64,000 bases of DNA from assembly GCA_002151545.1 (NCBI GenBank), contig CP021237.1:2604001-2668000 (forward strand). Direction: 5' to 3'. The position numbers and the translations under genes are program-made. This DNA is from Sphingobacteriaceae bacterium GW460-11-11-14-LB5 (lineage in GTDB: Bacteria > Bacteroidota > Bacteroidia > Sphingobacteriales > Sphingobacteriaceae). Below the pieces are notes generated by a model, which had not been told where the DNA came from, ran no database searches, and saw nothing but the letters and a program-made list of their open reading frames with translations. Of the stretch, positions 34,639 through 44,605 are shown one piece after another. How positions within the stretch are numbered: the first letter of the stretch is position 1; every line of letters starts with the position of its first letter.

Positions 34639-34672
34639 AGCAAAACGGGGCTATCGTAAAACGATGCCCCGC
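34639..34672 (-). terminator. Terminator of guaB
   Basis: CGGGGC(T)ATCGT-AAA-ACGATGCCCCG is an 11-bp stem with one bulged base. On the minus strand it is followed by TTTTGCTTTT. It lies 135 bp after guaB. Confidence 0.75.
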
Positions 34673-34772
34673 TGTAATTATCCTTAAATCCCCTATAGGT
34701 AACTTTAGATATATATTCTTTTCCTAAAATTTTGAGTGGTTAGAAAATCCTCCTGCTAAGATTATTAAAAGC

Positions 34773-34810
34773 CTAAACCTTACACCCTAAACCTTTTACC
34801 TTACACCTAC
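34773..34810. repeat. AAACCTTACACC-type repeat overlapping the guaB stop
   Basis: Degenerate units of 7-8 nt (AAACCTT, ACACCCT, AAACCTT, TTACCTT, ACACCTA); the guaB TAG (34807-34809) is within the last units. Confidence 0.7.
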
Positions 34811-36276
34811 CTAGTGTAATTTGGTGCTTCTTTGGTAATGGTAATATCGTGAGGATGACTTTCGCGCATACCTGCAGCTGTAATTTGTACAAATTGTGCT
34901 TCCTGTAACGCTTCTATAGTTGCCGCTCCGCAGTATCCCATACTGGCACGTAAACCGCCGATATATTGGTACATTACTTCTGCTAAAGTACCTTTAAATG
35001 GCACACGACCAACAATGCCTTCTGGAACTAATTTTTTAATATCATCTTCCACATCCTGGAAATAACGGTCTTTCGAACCTTGCTCCATCGCTTCGATTGA
35101 ACCCATTCCGCGGTAAGATTTAAATTTACGTCCTTCGTAAATAATGGTTTCACCTGGTGATTCTTCTACTCCTGCAAATAACGAACCTGCCATTACTGTA
35201 CTTGCACCTGATGCAATTGCTTTGGCAATGTCGCCAGTGTGTTTAATACCACCATCAGCAATAACCGGTACGCCTGTACCTTTTAAAGCTTTTGCACATT
35301 CGTAAACAGCATATAACTGCGGAACACCAACACCTGCAATAATTCTGGTGGTACAGATAGAACCTGGACCAATACCCACTTTAACCGCATCAGCACCAGC
35401 ATCAGCTAAAAATTTCGCAGCAGCACCGGTAGCTATATTACCAACAATAACCTGTAAATCAGGGTATTTAGCTTTAACTTCTTTTAATTTATCCACTACA
35501 CCCTTTGTATGTCCGTGGGCAGTATCGATGGTAATTACATCAACACCGGCATGAACCAAAGCATCAACACGCTGTAAAGTATCGGCTGTTACCCCTACTG
35601 CAGCACCTACCCTTAAACGGCCACGCTCATCTTTACAGGCAACAGGATAATTTTTAACTTTAGAAATATCTTTAAAAGTGATTAAACCGCTTAGGTATCC
35701 ATCTTTACTTACTACAGGAAGTTTCTCGATTTTATGGTTCTGAAGAATTTCTTCTGCCTGAACCAAAGTGGTTCCTTCTGGTGCAATGATTAAATTTTCT
35801 TTAGTCATTACTTCAGAAATTGGTCTCTTCATATCCTTTTGAAAACGTAAATCTCTGTTTGTAATGATACCAACCAGTTTATTATCGCTACTGACAACCG
35901 GAATACCACCAATTTTATGCTCTTTCATGATTTTGAAAGCATCGGCCACAACAGCTGTTTCCAATAAAGTTACAGGATCCTGGATCATACCGCTTTCCGA
36001 ACGCTTAACTTTACGTACTTCTGCAGCTTGTCTGTCAATAGTCATGTTTTTATGTAACATACCAATACCACCGTTTTGCGCAATGGCAATGGCAAGTTCG
36101 GCTTCTGTTACTGTATCCATTGCCGCAGAAATCAATGGAACGTTAAGTTTAATTTTTTTAGTTAAAAAAGTGGCTGTATTTACTTCACGGGGCAGAATTT
36201 CGGAATATGCGGGTACTAAAAGTACGTCGTCATACGTTAAACCTGTGGCAATAAACTTTGTGGAATCGAGTTGCAT
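34807..36276 (-). CDS. guaB: Inosine-5'-monophosphate dehydrogenase
   Basis: Oxidises IMP to XMP with NAD+, the committed step of GMP synthesis, in the cytoplasm. The start at 36276 ([20 protein letters not shown]) gives 489 residues, the normal family length; the longer frame upstream is hydrophobic and unlike the family. Barrel with [15 protein letters not shown], two CBS domains (about 95-215), substrate loop with catalytic Cys in [12 protein letters not shown] (about residue 306), the flap region with [10 protein letters not shown], and [12 protein letters not shown] -7-like TATCTTTG (36309-36316) lies about 33 bp upstream. The C-terminal TAG stop is inside a repeat tract. Confidence 0.97.
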   Translation of the reverse strand: MQLDSTKFIATGLTYDDVLLVPAYSEILPREVNTATFLTKKIKLNVPLISAAMDTVTEAELAIAIAQNGGIGMLHKNMTIDRQAAEVRKVKRSESGMIQDPVTLLETAVVADAFKIMKEHKIGGIPVVSSDNKLVGIITNRDLRFQKDMKRPISEVMTKENLIIAPEGTTLVQAEEILQNHKIEKLPVVSKDGYLSGLITFKDISKVKNYPVACKDERGRLRVGAAVGVTADTLQRVDALVHAGVDVITIDTAHGHTKGVVDKLKEVKAKYPDLQVIVGNIATGAAAKFLADAGADAVKVGIGPGSICTTRIIAGVGVPQLYAVYECAKALKGTGVPVIADGGIKHTGDIAKAIASGASTVMAGSLFAGVEESPGETIIYEGRKFKSYRGMGSIEAMEQGSKDRYFQDVEDDIKKLVPEGIVGRVPFKGTLAEVMYQYIGGLRASMGYCGAATIEALQEAQFVQITAAGMRESHPHDITITKEAPNYTR

Positions 36277-36494
36277 AGCAAATAAATTAGGATTTATTAT
36301 TTGCCAGGCAAAGATACGAAAATTGAGGGAAAATAAAAGCACAAAGATAAAAATGCTTAAATATTGAGCTTGCCTGACAATTGCCACAGCACCAGAATGG
36401 CCAGGTTAGTATAAAATAACCGGACTAATTATTTAGCGATTTAATTTGATTAAACTCGGGATTTATATAAATTCATCAAACCAAATATATAAGT

Positions 36495-37502
36495 ATGATT
36501 GATTTTCTGGAAGGAACGAAGGAATGGCTGATTGGCTTTTTCGGCTTATCGGCAATTTTACAGCTGCTGCAAACCAACGATTATAGTCAGTTTATGAGCT
36601 GGAAAGGAATCAGCGCGTTGATCGGTCCTTTAATTCCTTTTCTATTGGTTTTTGAAATTATTAGAATGACATTTTACCGCCGTTTTAAAGTGGTAGATTA
36701 CCGCATCTCTTTCTTTTCGCTGGTTTTCAATTCATTTGTGGGTCGTATCATTTCAATCGGAATGGTTTCCATCTGCATTGGTTTATTTGGAAAATATGCC
36801 ATTTTTAAAACCGAAATTACCTGGTACTGGCTCATTTATGGTTATGTAATATGGGAATTTGGCCATTTCATTTATCACTTTTTAGCGCATAAAGTTAGGC
36901 TGTTCTGGTGCCTGCATTCTACTCATCATGCGCCAGAAACCATGAATCTATCCGTAAATTTTGCTCACTTTTTTCTTGAAGCTCCCTATGCCGACCTGAT
37001 TAGAACAACAACCTGTATTCTTTTGGGTGTAAGTCCTTCGCTGCTTTTTTTAATTATGTTTATTGATGGTCTTTGGGGATCTTTTATCCATATTGGCGAA
37101 AACATTTCTAAAGATGGCCGTTTCGGTTTTCTTAATAAAATCATCCTCACCCCTTCTCACCATCGGGTACACCATGCCAAGAATGCATTGTATATGGATA
37201 CCAACTTCTGCAACCTGCTACCCATCTGGGACCATGTTTTTAAAACCTATCAGGAAGAAGACAAATCGATAAAAATTGAATACGGCATTACCCGGGAAAT
37301 GAAAAAACATAGTTTTTTAGATGCTTATTTTGGTGAAATTGTTCTTTTGGCTAAAGATGTTTGGCGTGCGCCGGGGATTAAGAACAAGTTCCGCTACATT
37401 TTTATGCCTCCCGGATGGAGCCACACCAAAGACCATAAAACGGCCAAAATAGTGAGATCAGAATACCTGAAAACTTACAAAACTGAAATGACGAGCCCAT
37501 AA
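36495..37502 (+). CDS. Sterol desaturase / fatty acid hydroxylase superfamily protein
   Basis: 335-residue integral membrane di-iron enzyme. Membrane helices near 40-60, 75-105 and 110-135. The His-box series is present: HFIYHFLAH (HxxxH), LHSTHHAPE (HxxHH), NFAHFF and PSHHRVHHAKN (HxxHH). Such enzymes hydroxylate or desaturate lipids at the membrane surface. Substrate unknown; in Bacteroidota some modify sphingolipid or carotenoid-like molecules, which is only a guess here. It is divergent from guaB with a 218-bp spacer. Confidence 0.92.
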   Translation: MIDFLEGTKEWLIGFFGLSAILQLLQTNDYSQFMSWKGISALIGPLIPFLLVFEIIRMTFYRRFKVVDYRISFFSLVFNSFVGRIISIGMVSICIGLFGKYAIFKTEITWYWLIYGYVIWEFGHFIYHFLAHKVRLFWCLHSTHHAPETMNLSVNFAHFFLEAPYADLIRTTTCILLGVSPSLLFLIMFIDGLWGSFIHIGENISKDGRFGFLNKIILTPSHHRVHHAKNALYMDTNFCNLLPIWDHVFKTYQEEDKSIKIEYGITREMKKHSFLDAYFGEIVLLAKDVWRAPGIKNKFRYIFMPPGWSHTKDHKTAKIVRSEYLKTYKTEMTSP

Positions 37503-37645
37503 AAAGGAATACCAGATTACTTTTTAAAATTTCGCATACCCTATCGTCTGATTTAAAAGATTATATCAAAAATTTGTTGTGCATGAATTGATCATATCTC
37601 GCTGAATCTTTTTATTATTGCACAACCAAAAAACTAATTTTATAA

Positions 37646-39652
37646 ATGCAGAAAAATGCTCTCAAATTTCTGACTTTAATGCTATGCGTTGGAGTTAGCA
37701 CCCTTTATGCCCAAACTACTCAACCTATAAAAAGAGAATTCAAGTTTGGTAAAATTGCCCCGACAGAATTTGAAGTGAAAGCCACAGGACAAGACTCCTC
37801 TGCCTCGGCGATTAAACTGTTTGACGTTGGCGACTGTTATTTTGAAGTCGGGCCTGGATCCGGAGGATTTATTTATGTTTTTGAAAGACACATCCGTTAC
37901 AAAATCTTAAATAAAAATGGCTACGATCTGGCTAATTTTAAGGTAGAACTTTTCAAAAATAGCAATTCGGCAAAAGAAGACCTCAATTTTATGGATGCTG
38001 CCACCTACAACATGGTTGATGGCAAAATGGTTACCAGTAAACTGAACAAGGATGCCAAGTTTACCGAGGAGTTTAACAAAAACTATGTAATCAAAAAATT
38101 TGCATTGCCTAATGTTAAAGAAGGCTCTATTATCGAATTTAAATACAAAATCAAATCAGACTTTATTTTTACCCTGCGTGGCTGGAAATTCCAGTCAAAC
38201 ATTCCAACACTTTGGTCGGAGTACAACGTAAAGATACCTGAATACCTCACCTACAAGAATAACCTGAGTGGATATTATCATGTCGACCATCCGCTTCACC
38301 AAAATGTAAATGCAACCTATGTACCTGGCTTAAGTTCTACTGCTGTTTACGATAAATATTGTGCTGCCAACGTCCCTGCATTGAAAGAGGAGCCTTACGT
38401 TACCACAATGGACGATTATACGCCTAAAATAGAATTCGAACTTAGGGCAACCCAGTTCCCGGGTGAAGTTTATCAGGACTTTAACGGTTCGTGGCCAAAA
38501 ATTATACATGGACTGGCCGAGGATGAAAATTTTGGTGGTTTTATTAATAAAAACAGTTATGCCAAATCGGTACTTCCGGGCATTTTAAAGGGCGAAAAAG
38601 ATACCCTTGCTGCTGTAAAACTTATTTTCAACTATGTTAAAAACAATTTAAAATGGAATAAAGACTACTCGAAATATGCTTACGAAACCAATCCAAAAAG
38701 CATTTTCGAAAAGAAAACAGGTTCATCTGCTGATATTAACCTCGCCCTGTTAAGTTTATTAAAGGAAGCGAAGATTGATGCCTACCCTGTTTTGATCAGT
38801 ACAAGAGAGAATGGCGAACATCCCGGATATCCGGTGGTATCGGCATTTAATAACGTAATTGGTGTTACACAGATCGGTAATAATTTATATTTTCTTGATG
38901 CTACAGATAAAGATCTTCCTGCTGGTATGATAGATTCTGATAACCTGAGCCACCAGGGCTTTTATATGGACTTAAAAAGTTTTAATGGAAAATGGCTTTC
39001 GACAGAACCAAGTGTATCGAGCGAAAAGATTTTTGTTTATAATATGACGCTTGATAAAGACCATAAATTATCGGGCAAAATCAATCAATATTCAAAAGGC
39101 TATAGCGCATTAAACCTTCGCAATAAGTATAGAAAAACAAATAACGAAACCGAATTTGTTAAAAACTTCAAAAAAGACAAAACTGGTCTTGAAGTTTCTA
39201 ATTATAAAATCGACAACCTCGACAATCTTGATGAGCTGCTGACTGAAACGATGGATGCAGTAATTGAAGACAATGTGGAAGAAGCCGGGAACCTGGTGTA
39301 TTTTACACCGTTGCTTTTCGAAAGAACCAAAGAAAATTTATTCAAACTGGAGCAAAGAAAATTCCCGGTCGATTTTGCTTATCCGTTTAAAGAAAGTTAC
39401 CGGATTACAATCAACTTCCCGGAAGACTATGAAGTAGATAAGTTACCAAAAGGTGGGATTTTTAAACTTCCGGAAGAGAATGGAACATTTACTATCAATT
39501 ACGTTGCAGAAGGCAAAACCTTAATGGTAAGAAGTATTATCAACGTAAACAAATCGCTTTATACACCGGAAGAATATTTCGATTTAAAAGAATTATTTAA
39601 AACGGTTGTGGAAAAACAAGCTGAACAGATTGTATTTAAAAAGAAAGTATAA
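37646..39652 (+). CDS. DUF3857 / transglutaminase-like secreted protein with degenerate active site
   Basis: 668 residues with a signal peptide (ending TLYAQ). N-terminal DUF3857 beta-rich domain (about 50-260; YVFERHIRYKILNKNGYDLA, LPNVKEGSIIEFKYKI), a central transglutaminase-like fold (about 310-430) and a C-terminal beta region with YRITINFPEDYEV. The expected Cys of the transglutaminase triad is replaced by Ser (KTGSSADINLAL, near residue 360), and the His position looks like Asn (SAFNNVIGV); the Asp is kept (YFLDATD). It is therefore probably not a cysteine enzyme. Its stop overlaps the start of the next gene by one base, TAATG; the partner has a better-preserved triad. Role unknown. 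Confidence 0.88.
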   Translation: MQKNALKFLTLMLCVGVSTLYAQTTQPIKREFKFGKIAPTEFEVKATGQDSSASAIKLFDVGDCYFEVGPGSGGFIYVFERHIRYKILNKNGYDLANFKVELFKNSNSAKEDLNFMDAATYNMVDGKMVTSKLNKDAKFTEEFNKNYVIKKFALPNVKEGSIIEFKYKIKSDFIFTLRGWKFQSNIPTLWSEYNVKIPEYLTYKNNLSGYYHVDHPLHQNVNATYVPGLSSTAVYDKYCAANVPALKEEPYVTTMDDYTPKIEFELRATQFPGEVYQDFNGSWPKIIHGLAEDENFGGFINKNSYAKSVLPGILKGEKDTLAAVKLIFNYVKNNLKWNKDYSKYAYETNPKSIFEKKTGSSADINLALLSLLKEAKIDAYPVLISTRENGEHPGYPVVSAFNNVIGVTQIGNNLYFLDATDKDLPAGMIDSDNLSHQGFYMDLKSFNGKWLSTEPSVSSEKIFVYNMTLDKDHKLSGKINQYSKGYSALNLRNKYRKTNNETEFVKNFKKDKTGLEVSNYKIDNLDNLDELLTETMDAVIEDNVEEAGNLVYFTPLLFERTKENLFKLEQRKFPVDFAYPFKESYRITINFPEDYEVDKLPKGGIFKLPEENGTFTINYVAEGKTLMVRSIINVNKSLYTPEEYFDLKELFKTVVEKQAEQIVFKKKV

Positions 39653-41547
39653 TGAAGTACTATTTAAGTTTGGCACTAGCGTTTGTAAGCGTTAACAGTG
39701 CATTAGCACAGGTAGACTACGATGTAGCAAAGATCCCGGAGAACCTGAAAAAGGATGCGATTGTGGTCATCAGGAATGAGGAATCATTTTTTGATGTTAA
39801 GGGTTTAGGTGCAGGAAAAATAGATTATAAAGTGGCGATGACCATTTTAACCAAAGCTGGTGAAGGTTACGGTGAAATGGCAGAGGTTTATGATAAATTT
39901 AGCAGCATATACAACATTAAGGCTACGCTTTACGATGCTGCAGGAAAAAAGGTAAAGGACTATAAAAGCTCAGATATTAAAGACCAAAGTTTGATTTCGG
40001 ATTTTTCGATCTTCGAAGACAATAGACTTAAGCTCTTAAAATTTGTAAGTATAACCTATCCGTACACCATAGAGTACAGCTATAGTCAGGATTATAACGG
40101 ATTGCTTTATTTCCCTTCATGGCAAGACCTGAAAGGTTTCGGGGTGTCGGTAGAAAAATCGGCCTACACGATTCAAAAGGCTAAAAACTACAAAATGCGC
40201 TATATTACGAGTCCGAATTTACAAACCGACTCGGTGCTTAATGGAGAAAAGGTACAGTACAAATGGAAAAGTGCTAATGTTGCAGCAGTTGCTGATGAGC
40301 CTTTAAGTGTAGGCATTGATAACATTTCTGCCTGGGTTAAAGCCTCTCCCAATCAGTTTGAATACGACGGTACTACAGGAAATTTCGATAACTGGAAGAA
40401 TTTCGGATCCTGGTTGTTTACCTTAAATCAGGGCGGAAATAAACTTCCTGAAGCAACCAAATTAATGGTGCAGAACTTAATTAAAGATGCCAAAACCCCA
40501 AAAGAAAAGATCAGCATTTTATATAACCATTTGCAGCAAAATACCCGTTATGTAAGTGTTCAGTTAGGAATTGGTGGATTTAGGCCTATTTTGGCTGAAA
40601 AAGTTGCCCAGGTAAATTATGGCGATTGTAAAGCACTTTCTAATTATATGAAGGCCTTACTAAATGAAGCAGGCATTGCCTCAAATTTGATTGTCATTGG
40701 AAACGATATGCCCAGCTTAAATCCCAATTACTCCAGCATGGGGCAGGCAAACCACATGATTTTATGCGTTCCATTAGCAAAAGACACTACGTTTTTAGAA
40801 TGTACCAGCCAATATAAACCCATGGGATTTATCGGTTATAGCAATTCAGACCGGAATGTATTGATGGTTACCGAAGATGGTGGGAAAATAGTGCATACCC
40901 CTGCTTACAATGCTAAAGAGAATTATCAGATCAGAAAAACCAAAATTATCCTGGCTGAAGATGGTACCGCCAGTTCTGAAATAAAATCTACATACGGCAA
41001 CGCGCAGTTTGAAGAAAATTTTCCGATGACTTTAATGGAACCCGTTGAGCTCCGCAAAACAATAATCGAAGACAGTCCTATTCCGGTGGCAGAGCTGATT
41101 AGCTATAAATATGCACAGCCAGATAAAACGGTGCCGGTGCTGACCGAGGAGATTAACTTTAAAACCAATCCCTTGTTAACCAAAGGTGGAGATAAGTTGT
41201 TTCTGGTGGTAAACCAGGTGAATCGTCGCGAGACTGTTCCGCTTAAAGTAGAGGGCAGAAAAACATACTTTGCTGTTCCGTTCAGTTATAATGATGATGA
41301 TGAAATTAGTTACGTTTTACCAAAAGGCTATACTGTAGAGTTTATTCCAAAAGATATTGCCATTAACTCTGAGTTTGGCTCGTACACTGCAAAATTTAGT
41401 GTTAAGGATAACATGATTGTTTATAGCAGAACACAAACCATGAACAATAAAAAGTATCCGCCAGAAAAATATGGTGAATATGTAGATTTTTATAAAAAGA
41501 TCTACCAGGCAGATAAACAAAAAGCCGTTTTAGCAAAAACTTTATAA
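39652..41547 (+). CDS. DUF3857 / transglutaminase-like secreted protein with near-complete triad
   Basis: 631 residues with a signal peptide ending NSALAQ. Same architecture as the preceding gene: DUF3857 domain (about 25-240; NIKATLYDAAGKKVKDYK, SITYPYTIEYSYSQDY), then a transglutaminase core with NYGDCKALSNYMKALLNEAG (Cys about residue 326), QANHMILCVP (His about 367) and FLECTSQY (Glu where Asp is usual). This could support peptidase or cross-linking activity on an exported substrate. It is translationally coupled to the degenerate paralogue upstream and followed after 8 bp by ppnP. The pair looks like an old tandem duplication with divided roles. Confidence 0.88.
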   Translation: MKYYLSLALAFVSVNSALAQVDYDVAKIPENLKKDAIVVIRNEESFFDVKGLGAGKIDYKVAMTILTKAGEGYGEMAEVYDKFSSIYNIKATLYDAAGKKVKDYKSSDIKDQSLISDFSIFEDNRLKLLKFVSITYPYTIEYSYSQDYNGLLYFPSWQDLKGFGVSVEKSAYTIQKAKNYKMRYITSPNLQTDSVLNGEKVQYKWKSANVAAVADEPLSVGIDNISAWVKASPNQFEYDGTTGNFDNWKNFGSWLFTLNQGGNKLPEATKLMVQNLIKDAKTPKEKISILYNHLQQNTRYVSVQLGIGGFRPILAEKVAQVNYGDCKALSNYMKALLNEAGIASNLIVIGNDMPSLNPNYSSMGQANHMILCVPLAKDTTFLECTSQYKPMGFIGYSNSDRNVLMVTEDGGKIVHTPAYNAKENYQIRKTKIILAEDGTASSEIKSTYGNAQFEENFPMTLMEPVELRKTIIEDSPIPVAELISYKYAQPDKTVPVLTEEINFKTNPLLTKGGDKLFLVVNQVNRRETVPLKVEGRKTYFAVPFSYNDDDEISYVLPKGYTVEFIPKDIAINSEFGSYTAKFSVKDNMIVYSRTQTMNNKKYPPEKYGEYVDFYKKIYQADKQKAVLAKTL

Positions 41548-41555
41548 ATTAGCAT

Positions 41556-41837
41556 ATGATTACTGAAAACCAATATTTTGATGGCAACGTTAAATCGTTA
41601 GGCTATGAAACCGCTGAAGGAAAATCGACGATAGGCGTTATCAATCCGGGAGAATATACTTTTGGAACAGCTCAGAAAGAAATTATGCACGTAATAGAAG
41701 GTGAATTAACAGCACTTTTACCAGATGCCACCAACTGGCAAAACATTAAAGCAGGTAGCCATTTTGAAGTCCCTGCCAATTCATCATTTAAAGTAAAGGC
41801 GAGCGTTCAAACAACGTATCTTTGCCAGTACAGGTAG
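41556..41837 (+). CDS. ppnP: Pyrimidine/purine nucleoside phosphorylase (PpnP, DUF1255)
   Basis: 93-residue cupin-like protein. Motifs [43 protein letters not shown] and [14 protein letters not shown] follow the PpnP family closely. Members phosphorolyse several nucleosides to base and ribose 1-phosphate in the cytoplasm. It starts 8 bp after the DUF3857 gene, so it may be on the same transcript although its function is unrelated. Length is normal. Confidence 0.95.
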   Translation: MITENQYFDGNVKSLGYETAEGKSTIGVINPGEYTFGTAQKEIMHVIEGELTALLPDATNWQNIKAGSHFEVPANSSFKVKASVQTTYLCQYR

Positions 41838-41850
41838 ATTGATATAAGGT

Positions 41851-41933
41851 CGTCATCTCGACTGGAACGCAGTGGAATGGAGTGATCTATCTCGACAGAT
41901 TTCTCGACTTCGTTGCACTCCACTCGAAATGAC
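41851..41933. repeat. Inverted pair of REP-like repeats
   Basis: CGTCATCTCGACTGGAACGC..GGAATGGAGTGATCT (41851-41888) faces TCTCGACTTCGTTGCACTCC..CGAAATGACG (about 41899-41933). It sits between convergent genes (ppnP and the M16 pair) and can form a long imperfect hairpin. Confidence 0.75.
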
Positions 41934-41959
41934 GGCCTCTTTATTGGATTAATTTACCC

Positions 41960-43231
41960 TTATTTCTTCCCGATCACTACTTCCGTAAAATGATCAGTTG
42001 TGAGGTATTTATTTGCCAGGGCGAGTAATTCTTCTGCAGTAATGTTTTTAACTTTCTCGATATATCTGGTATAATAGTCGTAATCCAATCCTGCGAAATA
42101 AATGTTCTTGAATTTATCGGCATGGGAGAAAACATTCTCCAAACTGCCCAGCATCGAACCCAGCATATAGTTCCGAACCAGATTCAGCTCCTCTTCCCCT
42201 ACCAGCTCATTTTTCAATATCTCGATCTCTTTGTAAATCTCAGTTAATGCAGCGGAGCAAACATCGGCACCAACTTCAGTCGCAATATAAAAATAACCAG
42301 CCTGTTGTAAAGAAGAAATACCCGAACCAATGCCATAAGTATAACCTTTATCCTCGCGGATATTGTTCATTAAACGTGATCCAAAATAGCCCCCTAAAAC
42401 GGTATTTAAAATCTGAAGTCCCGAAAAATCCTCGTGTGTGCGGTTAATCGCCAACTGACCTATTCTGATGGCCGATTGTAAAGCCTCTGGTTTTTCGGTA
42501 TAAACAAACTGTTTTGCCGTTGTGGTGAAATTGAAACTATTTTTTACCGCATTACTTTTTTCCCAATCCTTCCCAAAAGCATCATTTAACAGCTCAAAGC
42601 TGGTGTTATCAAACTTTCCTGAAACAATTATGGTACAATTATTTGGTGCATAGGCCGCTTTAAAATATGCTATTAAATCTTCGCGCTTTAATGCATCGTA
42701 ATGTTCTGCTTTAATATTTACACCATAAGCGGTATCGCCAAATAAAGCATGGGCAAATTCTTTTCTCGAAAGCACATCGTTTTTTTTCAGGTTTACCTGT
42801 AACTTTTGCTTCTGATTCTGGATGTAAATATCGAGCTCGTGTTGTGGAAACTGACTTTCTGATAAAACATCTTTCACAATCGGCAATACCGAATGTAAAT
42901 GTTTATTTAAAGTGTACAGTGTAACCGAAGATTGGTCCTGGGCATATTCTGTTTGGAAAAATGCACCATAAAAATCAATCTGCTCTGCAATTTCTTTTGA
43001 AGTTAATTTATTTGTTCCATTATTGATCAAAGCGCTAACCGCAATCGCCTGCAATGGTTTTTCGAGTTTCCAGTTTACGTTATCAAAAATAAATTCAATA
43101 CGTACCAGATCCTGCTCTCCGGAATAAACTGTAAAAACGGGTACACCGTTATCTAATACTTTTTTTTCGGGGTGGATAAAATTTATGGTCGATACCTGCT
43201 TAAAATCAGGCGCCTGTTGTCTGTTAAGCAT
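41960..43231 (-). CDS. M16 family peptidase-like protein, non-catalytic subunit
   Basis: 423 residues with the M16 fold but no HxxEH zinc motif near the N-terminus (LDNGVPVFTVYSGEQDLVRIEFIFD and NNGTNKLTSKEIAEQI replace it). The C-terminal half keeps the substrate-binding Arg/Tyr pair in NNIREDKGYTYGIGSG. M16B enzymes often work as dimers of one catalytic and one such non-catalytic chain. Its start overlaps the upstream catalytic gene by 8 bp, so the two are co-translated. No signal peptide; probably cytoplasmic or periplasmic by another route. Confidence 0.92.
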   Translation of the reverse strand: MLNRQQAPDFKQVSTINFIHPEKKVLDNGVPVFTVYSGEQDLVRIEFIFDNVNWKLEKPLQAIAVSALINNGTNKLTSKEIAEQIDFYGAFFQTEYAQDQSSVTLYTLNKHLHSVLPIVKDVLSESQFPQHELDIYIQNQKQKLQVNLKKNDVLSRKEFAHALFGDTAYGVNIKAEHYDALKREDLIAYFKAAYAPNNCTIIVSGKFDNTSFELLNDAFGKDWEKSNAVKNSFNFTTTAKQFVYTEKPEALQSAIRIGQLAINRTHEDFSGLQILNTVLGGYFGSRLMNNIREDKGYTYGIGSGISSLQQAGYFYIATEVGADVCSAALTEIYKEIEILKNELVGEEELNLVRNYMLGSMLGSLENVFSHADKFKNIYFAGLDYDYYTRYIEKVKNITAEELLALANKYLTTDHFTEVVIGKK

Positions 43232-44468
43232 TTTCTTCAGTTAAATAATATAAAGTTGACGATGAATTGGTTTGGAAAGTTTCGTTAGATATCCGTTTAA
43301 TATCTTCGGCTTTAACCTTTAAAAATGCTTCGGTTTCCTGGTTCAATAAAGCCGCATCTCCAAGTAATTCGTAATAAGCCAGGTTCATCGCTTTATCTAA
43401 CAGGCTCATTTCAGAAAAAACAAGTACCGATTCTACCTTGTTCTTCACTTTAGTTAATTCAGTTTCAGAAACCAGCTCGGCTTTTAATTTTTCCAGTTCA
43501 ACCCAGATTGCTTTTTCTGCCCTTTCGATAGTTACACCTTCCACCAGTTTACCTTCAACAATAAACAAACCCGGATCTAAACTGCTCGAAATATAAGCGT
43601 TGATATCGCTAAAAAGTTTCTGTTCCTTTAACAGGCTATTGTACAAACGCGAAGACTGTCCCCGTGATAAAATATCCGATAATAAATCAAAGGCATAATA
43701 ATCCTGACTTAATCGCCCTGGCATTTTAAAAGCCATATAAAGCGCGTTTAATGGCACATTCGCCTGAACAGTTTCGGCTCTGGCTTCAGTTTGAGGTTCC
43801 TCCTGTACCAAATCGCGGTTGTATTTATCTCCGGCGGGAATAGGTTCGAACCATTTTTCGGCCAGTTTTTTTACCGCTTCGGTTTTCACATTGCCACCCA
43901 CTACCAAAATCGCATTTTGTGGGGTATAATGTTTCTTGAAAAATGCTTTCACATCTTCCATGGTCGCATTTTCGATATGCGAAAGTTCTTTCCCGATGGT
44001 TGCCCAGCGGTAAGCATGCTTTTTATAAGCTAATGGACGCAACTTTAACCAAACATCGCCATAAGGCTGATTAAGATAACGTTGTTTAAATTCCTCACTT
44101 ACTACATTTCGCTGGGTATCTAAACTTTTTTCAGAAAAAGCCAGACTCAACATGCGGTCGCTCTCCAGCCAGAATGCAGTTTCTATATTTTCAGCAGGCA
44201 GCGTGATGTAATAATTAGTAATATCGTTACTGGTAAAAGCGTTGTTCTCACCTCCTACGCGTTGTAAAGGCTCGTCATAATTGGGGATATTGATTGATCC
44301 CCCAAACATTAAATGCTCAAACAAATGCGCAAAACCCGTTTTTTCCGGATCCTCATCGCGTGCGCCTACATCATACAAAATATTCAGAACTGCCATCGGA
44401 GTAGTTGCATCTTCATGCACCAAAACTTTTAACCCGTTAGCTAGTGTAAAACGATTAAAATCTACCAT
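43224..44468 (-). CDS. M16 family zinc metallopeptidase, catalytic subunit
   Basis: 414 residues. The inverted zinc motif HLFEH (His48, Glu51, His52) lies in TGFAHLFEHLMFGGS, and the third ligand is the Glu in NVVSEEFKQRY. The rest follows the insulinase/PqqL/mitochondrial processing peptidase plan (KHYTPQNAILVVGGNV, MAFKMPGR). It pairs with the overlapping non-catalytic gene 41960-43231. No classical signal peptide (starts MVDFNRFTLANGLKVLVHED). It cleaves peptides; the natural substrate is unknown. Confidence 0.95.
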   Translation of the reverse strand: MVDFNRFTLANGLKVLVHEDATTPMAVLNILYDVGARDEDPEKTGFAHLFEHLMFGGSINIPNYDEPLQRVGGENNAFTSNDITNYYITLPAENIETAFWLESDRMLSLAFSEKSLDTQRNVVSEEFKQRYLNQPYGDVWLKLRPLAYKKHAYRWATIGKELSHIENATMEDVKAFFKKHYTPQNAILVVGGNVKTEAVKKLAEKWFEPIPAGDKYNRDLVQEEPQTEARAETVQANVPLNALYMAFKMPGRLSQDYYAFDLLSDILSRGQSSRLYNSLLKEQKLFSDINAYISSSLDPGLFIVEGKLVEGVTIERAEKAIWVELEKLKAELVSETELTKVKNKVESVLVFSEMSLLDKAMNLAYYELLGDAALLNQETEAFLKVKAEDIKRISNETFQTNSSSTLYYLTEENA

Positions 44469-44605
44469 TATTTAATTTTAGAGCGGTAAAGATAATTTAA
44501 TAATTCGTTTAGCAGAAAGTGATTATCAAGAGAATACAATTAAAAGATATTTTAGTCGCTGGCAATTCTATTTTTATTATTTTAGCAACAGATAATCAAG
44601 TAAAC

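Larger units (their letters stand above)
34386..34806. other. Spacer between the TonB receptor and guaB
   Basis: 421 bp without a gene. Holds the receptor promoter (34535-34564), a palindrome AGGTTTTAAAACCT (34613-34626), the guaB terminator (34639-34672) and the repeat tract at the guaB stop. Confidence 0.6.

Noticed and set aside
34386..34640. Cobalamin or other riboswitch in the TonB-receptor leader
   Set aside because: No B12-box or other conserved riboswitch sequence could be found in the 145-nt leader.
36277..36387. N-terminal extension of guaB (start at 36387)
   Set aside because: The extra residues are hydrophobic and unlike IMP dehydrogenase; the 489-residue form from 36276 has the family's usual length.
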